Assembly: GCA_937926175.1 (NCBI GenBank) | Contig: CALANV010000037.1 | Location: forward strand, 186,001-250,000 | DNA: 64,000 nt | Reading direction: 5' to 3' | Source of the DNA: an uncultured Rhodospirillales bacterium | GTDB taxonomy: Bacteria; Pseudomonadota; Alphaproteobacteria; CACIAM-22H2 | In this document: positions 16,233 through 24,768 of the stretch, piece after piece | Layout of the letters: every line of letters starts with the position of its first letter | Position numbering within the stretch: position 1 is the first letter of the stretch | The notes under the pieces: generated by a model | The model's input: only the letters and a program-made list of their open reading frames with translations | Told to the model about the DNA's origin: nothing | The model's database searches: none | Made by a program: the position numbers and the translations under genes

Positions 16233-16686
16233 GCCGTTCCTCACGCATGGGGGCCAATTCAGCAAGCTCAGCCGTTAATTTTAGTTGAATTTTTCCGATG
16301 TCCCGGTGTGGGCCCGAAACCGTGCGACCGGGCCGACAGCGATGACTCCCGCGCATGCGGCGCAATTTCCGCCAAGGACGAGACCAGGAAGGACGCCGCC
16401 GGCCCAGATCCGGGCGTTCGCTCCGGGCCGACAAAGGTCATGGAGTCACCGGGCGGTTGTGCCGGCAAAACCAATCCCTTGCCGTTTCGCCCCGATTCAC
16501 GTCGTGGAAGGCCTGTGGAAAAGTCTGAGGATAAACAAAGGGATAATTTTCACGGGCGGCGCACGGCAAGCGCCGACCGGGTTGTTTCGGCATCCCTGGA
16601 TACCATCTTTTGCGTTCCTGGCTCCGGGAACCGCTACAGGTAGTTTCGCGTTATGCGGGTAGCTTCACGGCTCCCAGAGGTCGAAC
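16233..16686. other. Intergenic region, 454 bp, no gene recognised
   Basis: No coherent coding region was found. A DnaA-box-like CCTGTGGAAAA lies at 16512-16522 and again at 16710-16720, inside the next small gene, but no cluster of boxes exists. It should contain the promoter of the MHYT kinase. Confidence 0.4.
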
Positions 16687-16944
16687 TTGAAGGCGCCCGC
16701 TACCTATCTCCTGTGGAAAAACGACAGCGTCGCCACCGTGGCACTCGAGGGGCGCCTGCGTGAGACGTTCAGCATCGAACCATTGCCGCCCGACTTCGAG
16801 GCATTGGCCGAGGCGCTGGCGACCGCCTTCATTCGCCATCACGCGACGGTCGCCCGCGAGCCGGAACCACGGCCACCCGCCGCCGCGATGCCGGCTGCGG
16901 GCAGCCACGGGGTCGTGCTGATCCGCAGCGGCGGACGGCCGTAG
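16687..16944 (+). CDS. Small hypothetical protein
   Basis: The 85-residue protein begins at TTG 16687, seven bases after an AGAGG ribosome site. Residues 1-55 read as a plausible small fold (YLLWKNDSVATVALEGRLRE, then a helix), followed by a Pro/Ala-rich tail. An opposite-strand frame of similar length overlaps it; I prefer the plus strand because its composition is more protein-like and it has a ribosome site. No family is recognised and no signal peptide is present. Confidence 0.35.
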   Translation: MKAPATYLLWKNDSVATVALEGRLRETFSIEPLPPDFEALAEALATAFIRHHATVAREPEPRPPAAAMPAAGSHGVVLIRSGGRP

Positions 16945-16964
16945 CCTGTGACTGATGATCGCGG

Positions 16965-17744
16965 CTAGGTGCGACGGGTCGCCCGAACGGCGACGATGAG
17001 GTCGTAGTCCGGGTCGTAATGATCGAGTTCAGCGGTCGACAACTCCTCAGCCGCCACACCCTGAATGAAGGCGGTGGCGGACAGCGCATTGCCGAACGCG
17101 CGGACGTGGGTGTTTGCCGGCCCGAAGACGTCACCGAACAGCCGTTGGATCGCCGATGTCGAGAAGCGCCAGTATTCGCCCCACATGGCCCGGTCGCCCG
17201 GGCTGTACTGTCCGATGAACGGCACGGCGGCCAGCACCGAACCGCCAGACTTGAGGATGCGGTGCAACGTGTGAACCGTGGAACGCACGTCGTAGATGTA
17301 CTGCAGGACGTGGATCAGAATGATGCAATCGAAGGAGTCGGACGGAATATGAGGGGCGTCGGCCAGATCGGCGACGATCGTCGCCCGGCTGAGGCCATGA
17401 TTGCGGTAGAGGATGTCCGACTGCGTCACCCGGTCGCCGCCGAACTGCCGGGTGTAGATGTCATGTTCGACTTCGAGCACACGGCCACGGATTACGTCGG
17501 CCTCATCGCGCAGAAACGTTTCGATGTAGTAGCGATCGACGGGCTTGCCGCGATCGAAGCCGAACTCGCGGCTGACAGGGTCCACGCGCCAAAGGTTGGG
17601 GCGGAAATGTGGTCCGAGCCAGCGGCAATGCGTCCGCCATTCACGGCGGAGGCGAAGCACGGCGCGTCGCGCAATCGAGGGGCGGGAGGAGGTGGCGTTC
17701 GGTACCTGAGTAGCCGTTTCGCCGGCATCGAGTTTCGTCGGCAT
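16965..17744 (-). CDS. SAM-dependent methyltransferase (type 11-like)
   Basis: The 259-residue protein has a class I methyltransferase core. The post-I acidic region is degenerate (VLEVEHDIYTR), but the later part is clear: ATIVADLADAPHIPSDSFDCIILIHVLQYI, then a TLHRILKSGGSVLAAVPFIGQYS segment typical of methyltransferase domain 11. The start ATG at 17744 is the only good one. The C-terminal DPDYDLIVAVRAT matches proteins encoded near glycan and polysaccharide genes, but no such genes are adjacent, so the substrate is unknown. It stands alone between a small gene and a non-coding stretch. Confidence 0.78.
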   Translation of the reverse strand: MPTKLDAGETATQVPNATSSRPSIARRAVLRLRREWRTHCRWLGPHFRPNLWRVDPVSREFGFDRGKPVDRYYIETFLRDEADVIRGRVLEVEHDIYTRQFGGDRVTQSDILYRNHGLSRATIVADLADAPHIPSDSFDCIILIHVLQYIYDVRSTVHTLHRILKSGGSVLAAVPFIGQYSPGDRAMWGEYWRFSTSAIQRLFGDVFGPANTHVRAFGNALSATAFIQGVAAEELSTAELDHYDPDYDLIVAVRATRRT

Positions 17745-18110
17745 CGAGATGTGATGGAGGGGCGGGGTTCAAGACGACGTGGGAGCGGTCGAGGAAACTC
17801 GTGTTCGTATGTGTCACGTGCTAGTCACGGTCATCGTCATCACATCGAGCGCTGCCGTCCACCCGAAATCCGTGTTAACTCGGTCCAGCAATCGCAAAGC
17901 CGTCTGCATCGTTGCGCAAAACCTAAGGTCGGAGTCGCGATTGTGTCAGCCGCATGACCGCGCGATTCGCGATGTTGCGACCAAGTCGATCGTGGAGTGG
18001 CTCTGATCGCAGCAACCATGAATCGAAGGTACGTCATCGGCTCGGACAATGCGCCTCGGGATCATCATGTCCCGCGCTTCAACGGAATCGGATAGTTCAG
18101 GGATGCATCT
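17745..18110. other. Intergenic region, 366 bp, no gene recognised
   Basis: Short open frames here lack coding character and ribosome sites. The region presumably holds the promoter for the methyltransferase and, formerly, that of the decayed LpxR gene. Confidence 0.4.
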
Positions 18111-18696
18111 GTGATTGATGGATTTCGAGGCGGTGCCGCCGTCGCCTCGGTTGCCATGACGATGAATGTTTTCGCGCTGGTAACGCCCAACGTTCCTGGT
18201 GCGGAGACGCTGCCTGCAATAGCAAGTAAAGACGGCGGTATGTTCAGCCTGGTCGTCGAGAACGACATTTTTGACAAGACCGACCGGCACTACGCTGATG
18301 GGATACGCTAGTCATGGATGTCCGCGGCAGACGTGCCGGATTGGGGAGGGGGAGGGCTCGGCGATCGAATGCAAGACGTTTGGCAGCGACACGCGGCAAC
18401 GCTACGGATTCGCCATCGGTCGTAGCATCATCTTCCTGGACAATACATTCAAGGACAGTCCGAGAGCCGACAAGGAATTCGGCATCGGCGATCTCCGGGT
18501 CGGCATCGCCGTCATGATCGATTCCGTGCGCATCAGCTACATGCACGTACTGCGGACGCCATTCTTGGAAACGCAGGACGGTCCGGACAGCTTCGGCCCG
18601 GTCTCCGTGTCGATAAGGTTGGCAGGGGCGTTACCGTCGACTTCTGCCGCTTCGGCCGGGCGCGGTTGCGTCCACCGTTCCGGCAACCGGCAGTAA
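18111..18696 (+). pseudogene. lpxR: Eroded lipid A deacylase LpxR (DUF2219) pseudogene
   Basis: The GTG at 18111 opens a signal-peptide-like N-terminus followed by FSLVVENDIFDKTDRHYADG, the LpxR start motif. TAG at 18309-18311 then interrupts GIR-x-SWMSAADVPDW, where a Leu codon is expected. After a frameshift before about 18395, the next frame gives RQRYGFAIGRSIIF. It runs directly into DLRVGIAVMIDSVRISYMHV and QDGPDSFGPVSVSIRL, the LpxR C-terminus. Roughly 150 middle residues are missing. LpxR is an outer-membrane beta-barrel that removes the 3'-acyloxyacyl group of lipid A; this copy cannot be functional. Three independent lesions make a sequencing error unlikely. Confidence 0.7.
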
Positions 18697-18863
18697 AATA
18701 AAAAATAATAAATAAACTACGAGTTGAAATTGTCGAAGAAATGTACCCGTGTTTTCTCTTGATATGAATCGCTCCATTTATTAATCAACAATTAACAGTT
18801 ACCGCCTCAACGGCCGTCGCGTTGCCCGCGGCCGCGAGTGTGCATGCCTGAAGAGGGGGGAAG
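18697..18863. other. AT-rich patch upstream of a sensor kinase
   Basis: Runs such as AAAATAAAAAATAATAAATA (about 18696-18715) and ATTTATTAATCAACAATTAA (about 18775-18794) contrast with the GC-rich surroundings. The patch lies between the LpxR relic and the kinase gene and probably contains the kinase promoter; it may be remnant foreign DNA. Confidence 0.45.
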
Positions 18864-20828
18864 ATGAGCGCGAACGCACCAGCCGCCGATTGGGCGGGGG
18901 ATGAGCGCGACCGTCCGTTTCGGGCGCGGCACAGCGCGACATTGGCGGATGCGTCTCTCTTGTGGCGCATCGTCGAACAGGCGCCCGTCGCCATCGCCGT
19001 CCTGGCAGGCGAGGACTATCGGATTGTGCTCGCGAACGGCATGCTGCGGGCGTTGACGGTTCGGCAGCCGCGATCCATCCACGACCGTGCGCTCCGTGAA
19101 ATTCTACCTCAGTCGGTCGCCCGGATCGTCATCCCGGTCCTCGACGACGTGCGGTGCTCGCGAAAGCCCTTGCGTCTGCGCGAGTTCCGCCTCGAGTTCG
19201 ATCGACTGACGCCGGCACGTTATTGGGACGTCAATCTCTCGCCGCTGAACGAAGGGCAGGGCGTCGAGGCGATCGTCGTCATGGCCAGCGACGTCACGGC
19301 CCGAGTCCTCGCCCGAGAACGGGCTGAACGGTCGGCCGCCGAGGCCGCGGAGCGCGCCCGCGTGGCGAACGAGGCCGAGCGTACGCTCGATGCCCTGATG
19401 GCCTATCTGCCCGCGGGCATCGCCATCGCCGACGGTCCCGACATCCGCATGCGGCGCGTCAGTTATCACGGGCTCGCCCTGACGAAGCGCCCGTGGCAGG
19501 AGGTCATGGAGGGTCTGCCGGCCGAACGGATTCCCGAACGCTGGCAGATTTATCGTACGGATGGGGGTACGATCGCCGAACCGGAGGCGGTTCCGCTGTC
19601 GCGCGCCATCCGGAAGGGCGAGATCGTGGTGAACGAGCCATGGCTGCTCCGCCATCACGACGGACGGCTCATCCCGATTCTTTGTAACGCCGGTCCGATC
19701 CGGGACGCGGACGGTGAGATCACCGGCGGCGTGATGAGCTGGATCGACGTCAGTGCGGTGGAGAACTCGCGGCAGGCATTGCTCGAGACAGCGCGACGCT
19801 TCGAACTCGCGATCGAAGCTGCCGATCTCGGTCTTTGGGATCATGACCTGATCAGCGGAGAGCTGACCCTGTCGGGGCGCGGAAGGGCGCTACTCGGCCT
19901 TTCGGCCGAGATCATGCCGACCCATGAGCGCTTCCTGGCGGCGATCCATCCGGAGGATCGAGGCGACGTCGATGCTGCGATCCGGCGATCATTGCAGGCG
20001 GGCGGCGACGGCTTGATCGACGTCACGTTCAGAGTCCCCATGCCGGACGGAGCGATGCGCTGGGTCGCCATGCGCGGGCATTCGTTCTACGCCATTGCCG
20101 ACGGACGGCGGCGTCCGGTCCGCATGATCGGCACGCTCGGCGACGTGACGGCACAGGTGCACGCAATGGCCGAGAAGGAGCGGCTGCTGGCGCAGAAGGA
20201 TCTGCTGCTCCGAGAGGTCAATCACCGGGTGACCAACAGCCTCCAGCTGATCGCCAGCCTGCTTCGTCTGCAGGGGTTGTCGCAGTCGGAGGAGGTCCGC
20301 CGGCGACTGGAGGAGACGCGTACGCGCGTGCTTACGGTCGCACAGCTGCATCAACATCTGTATCAGAGCGATCGCATCGAAAAAGTCGAGATTTCCAGCT
20401 ATCTCCGGCAGTTATGCGAAGACCTGAGCCGGACGCTGGGCCATGCGCCCGGATCGCGCATTCGTCTCGATGCCGACATCGCGGATGTGCCGATCGACAT
20501 CGCGCTGTCGCTTGGCCTGATCGTCAATGAACTCGTCACCAATGCTTTCAAGTACGCCTATGGCGATGGCCGGACCGGCGATGTCGACGTCCGGCTCGAG
20601 GTCTTTGCCGAACGGTTGTGCCTGACGGTGAGCGATCTGGGCCAGGGCCTTCCGTCCGGTTTCGCCCCGGAGAAGAGTCATGGTCTCGGTATGCGCATCG
20701 TCGCGAGCCTGGCGACCCAGCTCGATGCGGAGTTCGCCGTCAGCCCACCGGGGCGTGGTGCGTCGTTTCGGATCAGCGTCCCGATGCGGAGGGCTCAGGA
20801 TGATTCTCCGGCGGAAGAGTCGCGATGA
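18864..20828 (+). CDS. Multi-PAS sensor histidine kinase, HisKA_2 type
   Basis: The 654-residue cytoplasmic protein has three PAS-like segments: about residues 30-150 (VEQAPVAIAVLAGEDYRIVL), about 170-300, and about 310-435 (EAADLGLWDHDLISGELTLS, with a PAC end MRWVAMRGHSFY). The phosphoacceptor helix LLREVNHRVTNSLQLIASLL (about residue 452) and ATPase motifs LGLIVNELVTNAFKYAYGDG and SDLGQGLPSGF place it in the HisKA_2 group. A linker rich in Ala, Glu and Arg (about 150-170) is coiled-coil-like. The start follows an AGAGGGGGG ribosome site. Its 3' end overlaps the convergent receiver gene by 56 bp, and that receiver is the likely phosphate partner. Confidence 0.88.
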   Translation: MSANAPAADWAGDERDRPFRARHSATLADASLLWRIVEQAPVAIAVLAGEDYRIVLANGMLRALTVRQPRSIHDRALREILPQSVARIVIPVLDDVRCSRKPLRLREFRLEFDRLTPARYWDVNLSPLNEGQGVEAIVVMASDVTARVLARERAERSAAEAAERARVANEAERTLDALMAYLPAGIAIADGPDIRMRRVSYHGLALTKRPWQEVMEGLPAERIPERWQIYRTDGGTIAEPEAVPLSRAIRKGEIVVNEPWLLRHHDGRLIPILCNAGPIRDADGEITGGVMSWIDVSAVENSRQALLETARRFELAIEAADLGLWDHDLISGELTLSGRGRALLGLSAEIMPTHERFLAAIHPEDRGDVDAAIRRSLQAGGDGLIDVTFRVPMPDGAMRWVAMRGHSFYAIADGRRRPVRMIGTLGDVTAQVHAMAEKERLLAQKDLLLREVNHRVTNSLQLIASLLRLQGLSQSEEVRRRLEETRTRVLTVAQLHQHLYQSDRIEKVEISSYLRQLCEDLSRTLGHAPGSRIRLDADIADVPIDIALSLGLIVNELVTNAFKYAYGDGRTGDVDVRLEVFAERLCLTVSDLGQGLPSGFAPEKSHGLGMRIVASLATQLDAEFAVSPPGRGASFRISVPMRRAQDDSPAEESR

Positions 20829-21183
20829 TCTCTCGGACCGCACCGACGACGGCTTCATCGGTAAATGGTTTCGAGATGAAATGGCGAGTGAGATCAAGCC
20901 CCTCGCGCACGACCTCGCCGATGTGTCCGCTGACGAACACGATCCTTACATCGAACTTCTCGACGAGGTGGCGTGCGACCGTCAGTCCGTTGATCTCGCC
21001 AGCCAGGTTGAGATCGATGATCGCCACGGCCGGGGGCTCTCCACCGGCAAGCTTGAGGGCCTCGATACCCTCGGACACGGGGCCGATCACCTCGAGCCCT
21101 TCCTGCGACAGCACGTGCGCGATTTCCGAGGCGACGACGTAGTCATCCTCTACAATCAAGACCTTTCGCGCCCGCGCTCCCAT
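20773..21183 (-). CDS. Stand-alone response-regulator receiver protein
   Basis: The 136-residue protein is a single receiver domain with no output domain. The acidic pair is at residues 13-14 (VEDD), the phosphoacceptor is Asp57 (AIIDLNL), the switch residue Ser85 (FVSGH) and Lys105 (SKPF). Such single-domain receivers in alphaproteobacteria take or drain phosphate from HisKA_2/HWE kinases. It lies between two such kinases, convergent with the upstream one (56 bp overlap of coding ends) and divergent from the downstream one. A role as shared target or phosphate sink of the two is inferred. Confidence 0.9.
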   Translation of the reverse strand: MGARARKVLIVEDDYVVASEIAHVLSQEGLEVIGPVSEGIEALKLAGGEPPAVAIIDLNLAGEINGLTVARHLVEKFDVRIVFVSGHIGEVVREGLDLTRHFISKPFTDEAVVGAVREIIATLPPENHPEPSASGR

Positions 21184-21529
21184 ATCGTATCCAACGTGAG
21201 GGAATCAGGGCCGTTCCGAAAAGCTACGCTTGCGGCCCGGCGGCCATCTCTGAAGTGGAGCTCCGGGTTCTCCCATCCGCGATCTAGCAGACGCGTGCGG
21301 AGTACCCGCATGAGGGCACGACCGTGCCGAAGTCTCGGCTTCAAGGAACGGTCATCAATTCGCCGCATGTTCGTGACGGCGTTGGCTGCCGGGGACGCGT
21401 CATGGTCGGTTGGTCTCGGTGTGCTGATCCTCCCTTGCTTGTGCTTGCCCGACCAGATGGAAAGGTGTCCAGGTTGATCGGCCCGGCGCCGGCCATCGCC
21501 TCCGATTGCACGGGTGGGAGGGCCGTCTG
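21184..21529. other. Divergent intergenic region, 346 bp
   Basis: This lies between the receiver gene (minus) and the Cache-HAMP kinase (plus) and must carry both promoters. No convincing sigma-70 pair was found. A GGAAC at 21342 resembles the -35 of the general-stress EcfG sigma factor, but the -10 half does not fit at the required spacing. Confidence 0.35.
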
Positions 21530-23242
21530 ATGCGACTGCGCATCCGGGTTTTCCTGCTGATGCTGATCGCGCTCGTACCGGCAGTCGCGATTCAGCTCTA
21601 CAACGAGTTCGATCTGCGACAGCGACGCGAAACCGAGGTGCGCGAGGCAACCCTGGAGGGCGCGCGGCTCGTCGCGGCGAACATGTCGGCGGTTCTCGAG
21701 GGGAGTCGGCAGCTCCTCGTTGCGCTGGCCGAGTTGCCCGCGATTCAGTCTCTCGATCGCAATCGCTGCGCCGAGACGCTGGGCATGCTGCTGGCCGCGG
21801 CGCTGCCTGCCTATGCGAACATTGCCGTGGCCGACATGAACGGGAACCTCGTGTGCCTGGGGCGCCAACCGCTCGTGAAGGATCTGCCGGGCGTGAGCGA
21901 TCGTACCTACTTCCGCGACGCCAAGCAGACCGGCGCCTTCGTCATCGGCGAGTACGCGGTGAGCCGCAGCCGGAACGAGAGGATTCTTCCCGTCGCTCAA
22001 CCCATATTGAGGGAAAACGAGATGGTCGGTGTGCTGATCGCCGGGCTCGATCTCGAATGGCTGCAGCAGCATTTCGGGCGGCTGCCGTTGCAGGAAGGCA
22101 CGGTGCTGACCATCACGGACCGAGACGGGACGATTCTCGTAAGCCTGCCGGCGGGCCAGCATTGGGTCGGACAGGAAATACCCTCAGCACACCAGTCCTA
22201 TGTCTTGGGTGACATGGATCACACGGCGGAGCTCACCGACCTCGACGGACTGGTGCGTGTGTTCGCCTATGCGCCCGTGAACCATCCGCCGCTCGGCTTT
22301 GCCGTGGCCATTGGCGTCGATAAGCAACGTGCGCTGGCACCGATCGACGCGGCAACGGTGCGCGGTCTTTCGCTCATCCTCGGCGGATTGATGATCGGCA
22401 TGGCGGCGGCGTGGGCGTTCAACCGCTACTTCATCGACCAGCCGGTGAATGTGCTGCTCGAGACGACACGCCGATGGACTGCTGGCGATTACGGGGCCCG
22501 GGTTGGCGTGAAGTCGGCGAAGACCGAACTGGAGGAGCTCGGCCACAGTTTCGACACGATGGCCGAACGACTCCAGCAGCACCTGCTTCAGAAGGACATG
22601 CTGCTGCGGGAAGTGAACCACCGCATCATGAACAGCCTGCAGCTCCTGTCGAGCGTGCTTGGCCTGCAGCGCCGGCGCATGGCCGATCCCGAAGCCGTCG
22701 CCCAGTTCGATCAAGCCCGGCGGCGCATCCAGTCGATGGCGGTCGTCCACCGTCGCCTGAGCCGGCACGATGCAGCGGAGGCGCTCGATTTCCAGTCGTT
22801 CATTCAGGAATTGATCACCGAGATCGCCCGGTCCGTCGGCGCCGGGGAGGTAGGCGGTGCGATCGAGGTCGACATTGCTCCCATCCGTCTGCCGAGCGAC
22901 AAGCTCATTCCGCTGGCGCTGATCGTCTTCGAACTCATGACGAACGCTCTCAAATACGCGCGAGTGCCCAAGGAGGGGACCATGCTCCGGGTGTCGTGCG
23001 TCGTTGGCGAGGACGGAACGCTCAAGCTCCAGGTCAAGGATTCCGGGCCGGGATTACCTGCTGATTTCGAGCAGAAAAAGGGGATCGGCATGCAGTTGGT
23101 CAGTACGCTCGTGCGACAGCTTCGGGGGGCGATGACGACGGAAACCTCGGCGAGCGGCACGTGCTTCACCGTCACGGTCCCGCTTGACGTGGCAGCCGGC
23201 GACGGCGATGCCGCGAAAACGCGAGCCGGGTCGACTCGTTGA
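21530..23242 (+). CDS. Membrane Cache-HAMP sensor histidine kinase, HisKA_2 type
   Basis: The 570-residue protein has a first membrane helix (residues about 6-25), a periplasmic double-Cache-like sensor (about 30-270, with DRTYFRDAKQTGAFVIGEY and PVAQPILRENEMVGVLIAGL), a second helix (about 283-303), HAMP, and LLREVNHRIMNSLQLLSSVL (about residue 360). The ATPase domain carries FELMTNALKYAR and KDSGPGLPADF. It senses a small extracellular ligand, as Cache domains do. The ATG at 21530 follows a GGGAGGG site; a TTG at 21506 is also in frame. It is close to the stand-alone receiver gene, the likely partner. Confidence 0.88.
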   Translation: MRLRIRVFLLMLIALVPAVAIQLYNEFDLRQRRETEVREATLEGARLVAANMSAVLEGSRQLLVALAELPAIQSLDRNRCAETLGMLLAAALPAYANIAVADMNGNLVCLGRQPLVKDLPGVSDRTYFRDAKQTGAFVIGEYAVSRSRNERILPVAQPILRENEMVGVLIAGLDLEWLQQHFGRLPLQEGTVLTITDRDGTILVSLPAGQHWVGQEIPSAHQSYVLGDMDHTAELTDLDGLVRVFAYAPVNHPPLGFAVAIGVDKQRALAPIDAATVRGLSLILGGLMIGMAAAWAFNRYFIDQPVNVLLETTRRWTAGDYGARVGVKSAKTELEELGHSFDTMAERLQQHLLQKDMLLREVNHRIMNSLQLLSSVLGLQRRRMADPEAVAQFDQARRRIQSMAVVHRRLSRHDAAEALDFQSFIQELITEIARSVGAGEVGGAIEVDIAPIRLPSDKLIPLALIVFELMTNALKYARVPKEGTMLRVSCVVGEDGTLKLQVKDSGPGLPADFEQKKGIGMQLVSTLVRQLRGAMTTETSASGTCFTVTVPLDVAAGDGDAAKTRAGSTR

Positions 23243-23656
23243 CAGGCCGATGATAAGAACATAAAGTGAACAAATACTCGGGTGACCATAGGGGATGCGT
23301 CACTTCGGCTGTTTGCTCTGACCGGAACCTGAATGATTTGGGGGGCGGAGACGAACTGACCAGCAGCTCTTAGGCTTTATATTTCAAGAAACTAGAGCGG
23401 AAAGCGAACGCGTCGCTCAAAGTCGGTCCGACGAAGGCGGGGGCGTAGGAGCGGATCGACCGGCAGCAGGTGAAGACAGGACAGAGGGTGGACCGATCCT
23501 GAAGCATGCATCGCGCCCCGTGACGGAGCCGTGCGGCGACGACCGCCATCTCGACGCGGCAGGGCCATCACAGCAAAGCCGCTCGCATATGACCGGGCCG
23601 GTGCCGTCAGGGCATGCGACTCGCGAAGAATCGGGCCTTTTTCGATCGCGATCCCT
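23243..23656. other. Intergenic region without a recognised gene; possible promoter at its start
   Basis: TTGACA (23239-23244), a 17 bp spacer and TAAAGT (23262-23267) form a possible sigma-70 promoter pointing into this gene-free stretch, so a small RNA is conceivable. No hairpin with a T-run was found to close such a transcript. Confidence 0.3.
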
Positions 23657-23684
23657 TTGTCAAAACGCGCAAGCGGATTATATT
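23657..23684 (+). promoter_or_regulatory. Probable sigma-70 promoter of the 126-residue gene
   Basis: -35 TTGTCA (23657-23662) and -10 TATATT (23679-23684) are 16 bp apart, about 70 bp before the coding start. Confidence 0.5.
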
Positions 23685-23756
23685 CTTGATCGCACAGCCG
23701 CACAGCAACGAAGTCATCGACGCACGGGGGAGCTCGGTGAGGGGAGAAGGGTGCCC

Positions 23757-24137
23757 GTGTCGCTTACCGTCGATATCAGTCTCGCCCAAGTCGCGCTCAT
23801 CACGGCCGAGACGGCCCAGATCATCCGCCGCATGTTTCCGGCGAGCCCGAGAATGCAGGATCTCGCGGACCGCATCGAGCGGTTCATTTCCGCGCGCGCG
23901 GATACGCTTGAGGCACGCATGTATGCAGGCGAGGTTCTGGGGGCGTGGGAAAGGCTCGTCGACACGCCGGAATACCGCGAACTGCTCGGCGCGCACCGCC
24001 GGTTGCGAGGGCTCGGCAAGCAGGACTATGTCGTGCAGCGGCTTGGGCAGCTCGAGTCCGCGTTGAAGAGAGTGGAGGCAAAGCGGCCCGCGCGTCAGGC
24101 GCGTCGCCGTGCCGGACGCCGCACATCGGTAGCGTGA
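23757..24137 (+). CDS. Hypothetical helical protein, basic C-terminus
   Basis: The 126-residue protein begins at GTG 23757, preceded by GGGGAGAAGG. It is mostly helical: ISLAQVALITAETAQIIRRM, then an Ala/Glu/Leu-rich middle and a strongly basic tail (AKRPARQARRRAGRR). It has no signal peptide or membrane helix. The tail could bind nucleic acid, which is inference. I do not recognise a family. It stands alone between a kinase and the tRNA genes, with a likely promoter upstream. Confidence 0.5.
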   Translation: MSLTVDISLAQVALITAETAQIIRRMFPASPRMQDLADRIERFISARADTLEARMYAGEVLGAWERLVDTPEYRELLGAHRRLRGLGKQDYVVQRLGQLESALKRVEAKRPARQARRRAGRRTSVA

Positions 24138-24271
24138 CCCGGAAATCGGCGATCGCGGAAAGGCGGGGAAGCACGCATTCACCGTCTTTTATCGCGCCGG
24201 TGTCGGGAAACCGTCAGTCAGGGCCCCTGACCCGGGGCCGGAACCCAGAGCGGCGCGGCGCCGCGTAACAT

Positions 24272-24317
24272 CGTTTCAAAAAGGAACAGGGATCCAGCCA
24301 AAGCTGCTGGATCCCTG
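24272..24317 (-). terminator. Terminator of the tRNA-Cys/tRNA-Asn transcript
   Basis: A perfect 12 bp stem (CAGGGATCCAGC, 24287-24298, with GCTGGATCCCTG, 24306-24317) and a seven-base loop are followed on the minus strand by TTCCTTTTTG. It starts nine bases past the 3' end of tRNA-Asn. Confidence 0.85.
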
Positions 24318-24325
24318 TCTTGAGC

Positions 24326-24400
24326 TGGCTCCCCGGGCCTGATTCGAACAGGCGACCAGCCGGTTAACAGCCGGCTGCTCTACCGCTGAGCTACCGGGGA
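24326..24400 (-). tRNA. tRNA-Asn (GTT)
   Basis: This is a 75-nt tRNA with encoded CCA. The acceptor TCCCCGG pairs with CCGGGGA, the D arm is AGCTCAGCGGTAGAGC, and the anticodon loop CTGTTAA sits on a CCGG stem. The T loop is TTCGAAT. It is 66 bp downstream of tRNA-Cys on the same strand and is followed by a strong terminator. Confidence 0.97.
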
Positions 24401-24466
24401 TCAGGAAGGACCGGCGTTATAGCAAGTCCGCCGGATCAATGCCAGTACCACCGACAGGGAAAGAAG

Positions 24467-24541
24467 TGGAGGCCGGGGCCGGAATCGAACCGGCGCATGC
24501 GGGATTTGCAGTCCCGAGCATTACCACTTTGCTACCCGGCC
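24467..24541 (-). tRNA. tRNA-Cys (GCA)
   Basis: This is a 75-nt tRNA with encoded CCA and the U73 discriminator typical of Cys. The acceptor GGCCGGG pairs with CCCGGCC, the anticodon loop is CTGCAAA, and the T loop is TTCGATT. It is cotranscribed with tRNA-Asn from a good promoter upstream. Confidence 0.97.
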
Positions 24542-24581
24542 TTGCCCGTCTCCCTGTCCGAGGAGCACAAGCGTGCACGGA

Positions 24582-24610
24582 CATATAGAAGGCATGCTTC
24601 GGTGGGTCAA
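24582..24610 (-). promoter_or_regulatory. Promoter of tRNA-Cys/tRNA-Asn
   Basis: On the minus strand TTGACC (-35, 24605-24610) and TATATG (-10, 24582-24587) are separated by exactly 17 bp, about 41 bp before the tRNA-Cys 5' end. Confidence 0.7.
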
Positions 24611-24768
24611 CCGTCGTGCCGGGTCCGCGAATACGGCGGCGACGTCGCCACAGCCCGGCTGTACAGGTACCCTGTGTAAAGGTATATGTGCCGTCGTGGT
24701 GCAGCGCAAAGAGCCCACGACACATCTCTGCCCTAATCCGGACAAATACTGACGAGATACCATTTGCA

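Noticed and set aside
16512..16720. Two CCTGTGGAAAA sites resembling DnaA boxes
   Set aside because: There are only two imperfect boxes 200 bp apart, with no AT-rich unwinding element or typical origin genes nearby.
21342..21375. GGAAC motif as an EcfG general-stress promoter
   Set aside because: No CGTT-type -10 element occurs at the required 16-17 bp spacing.
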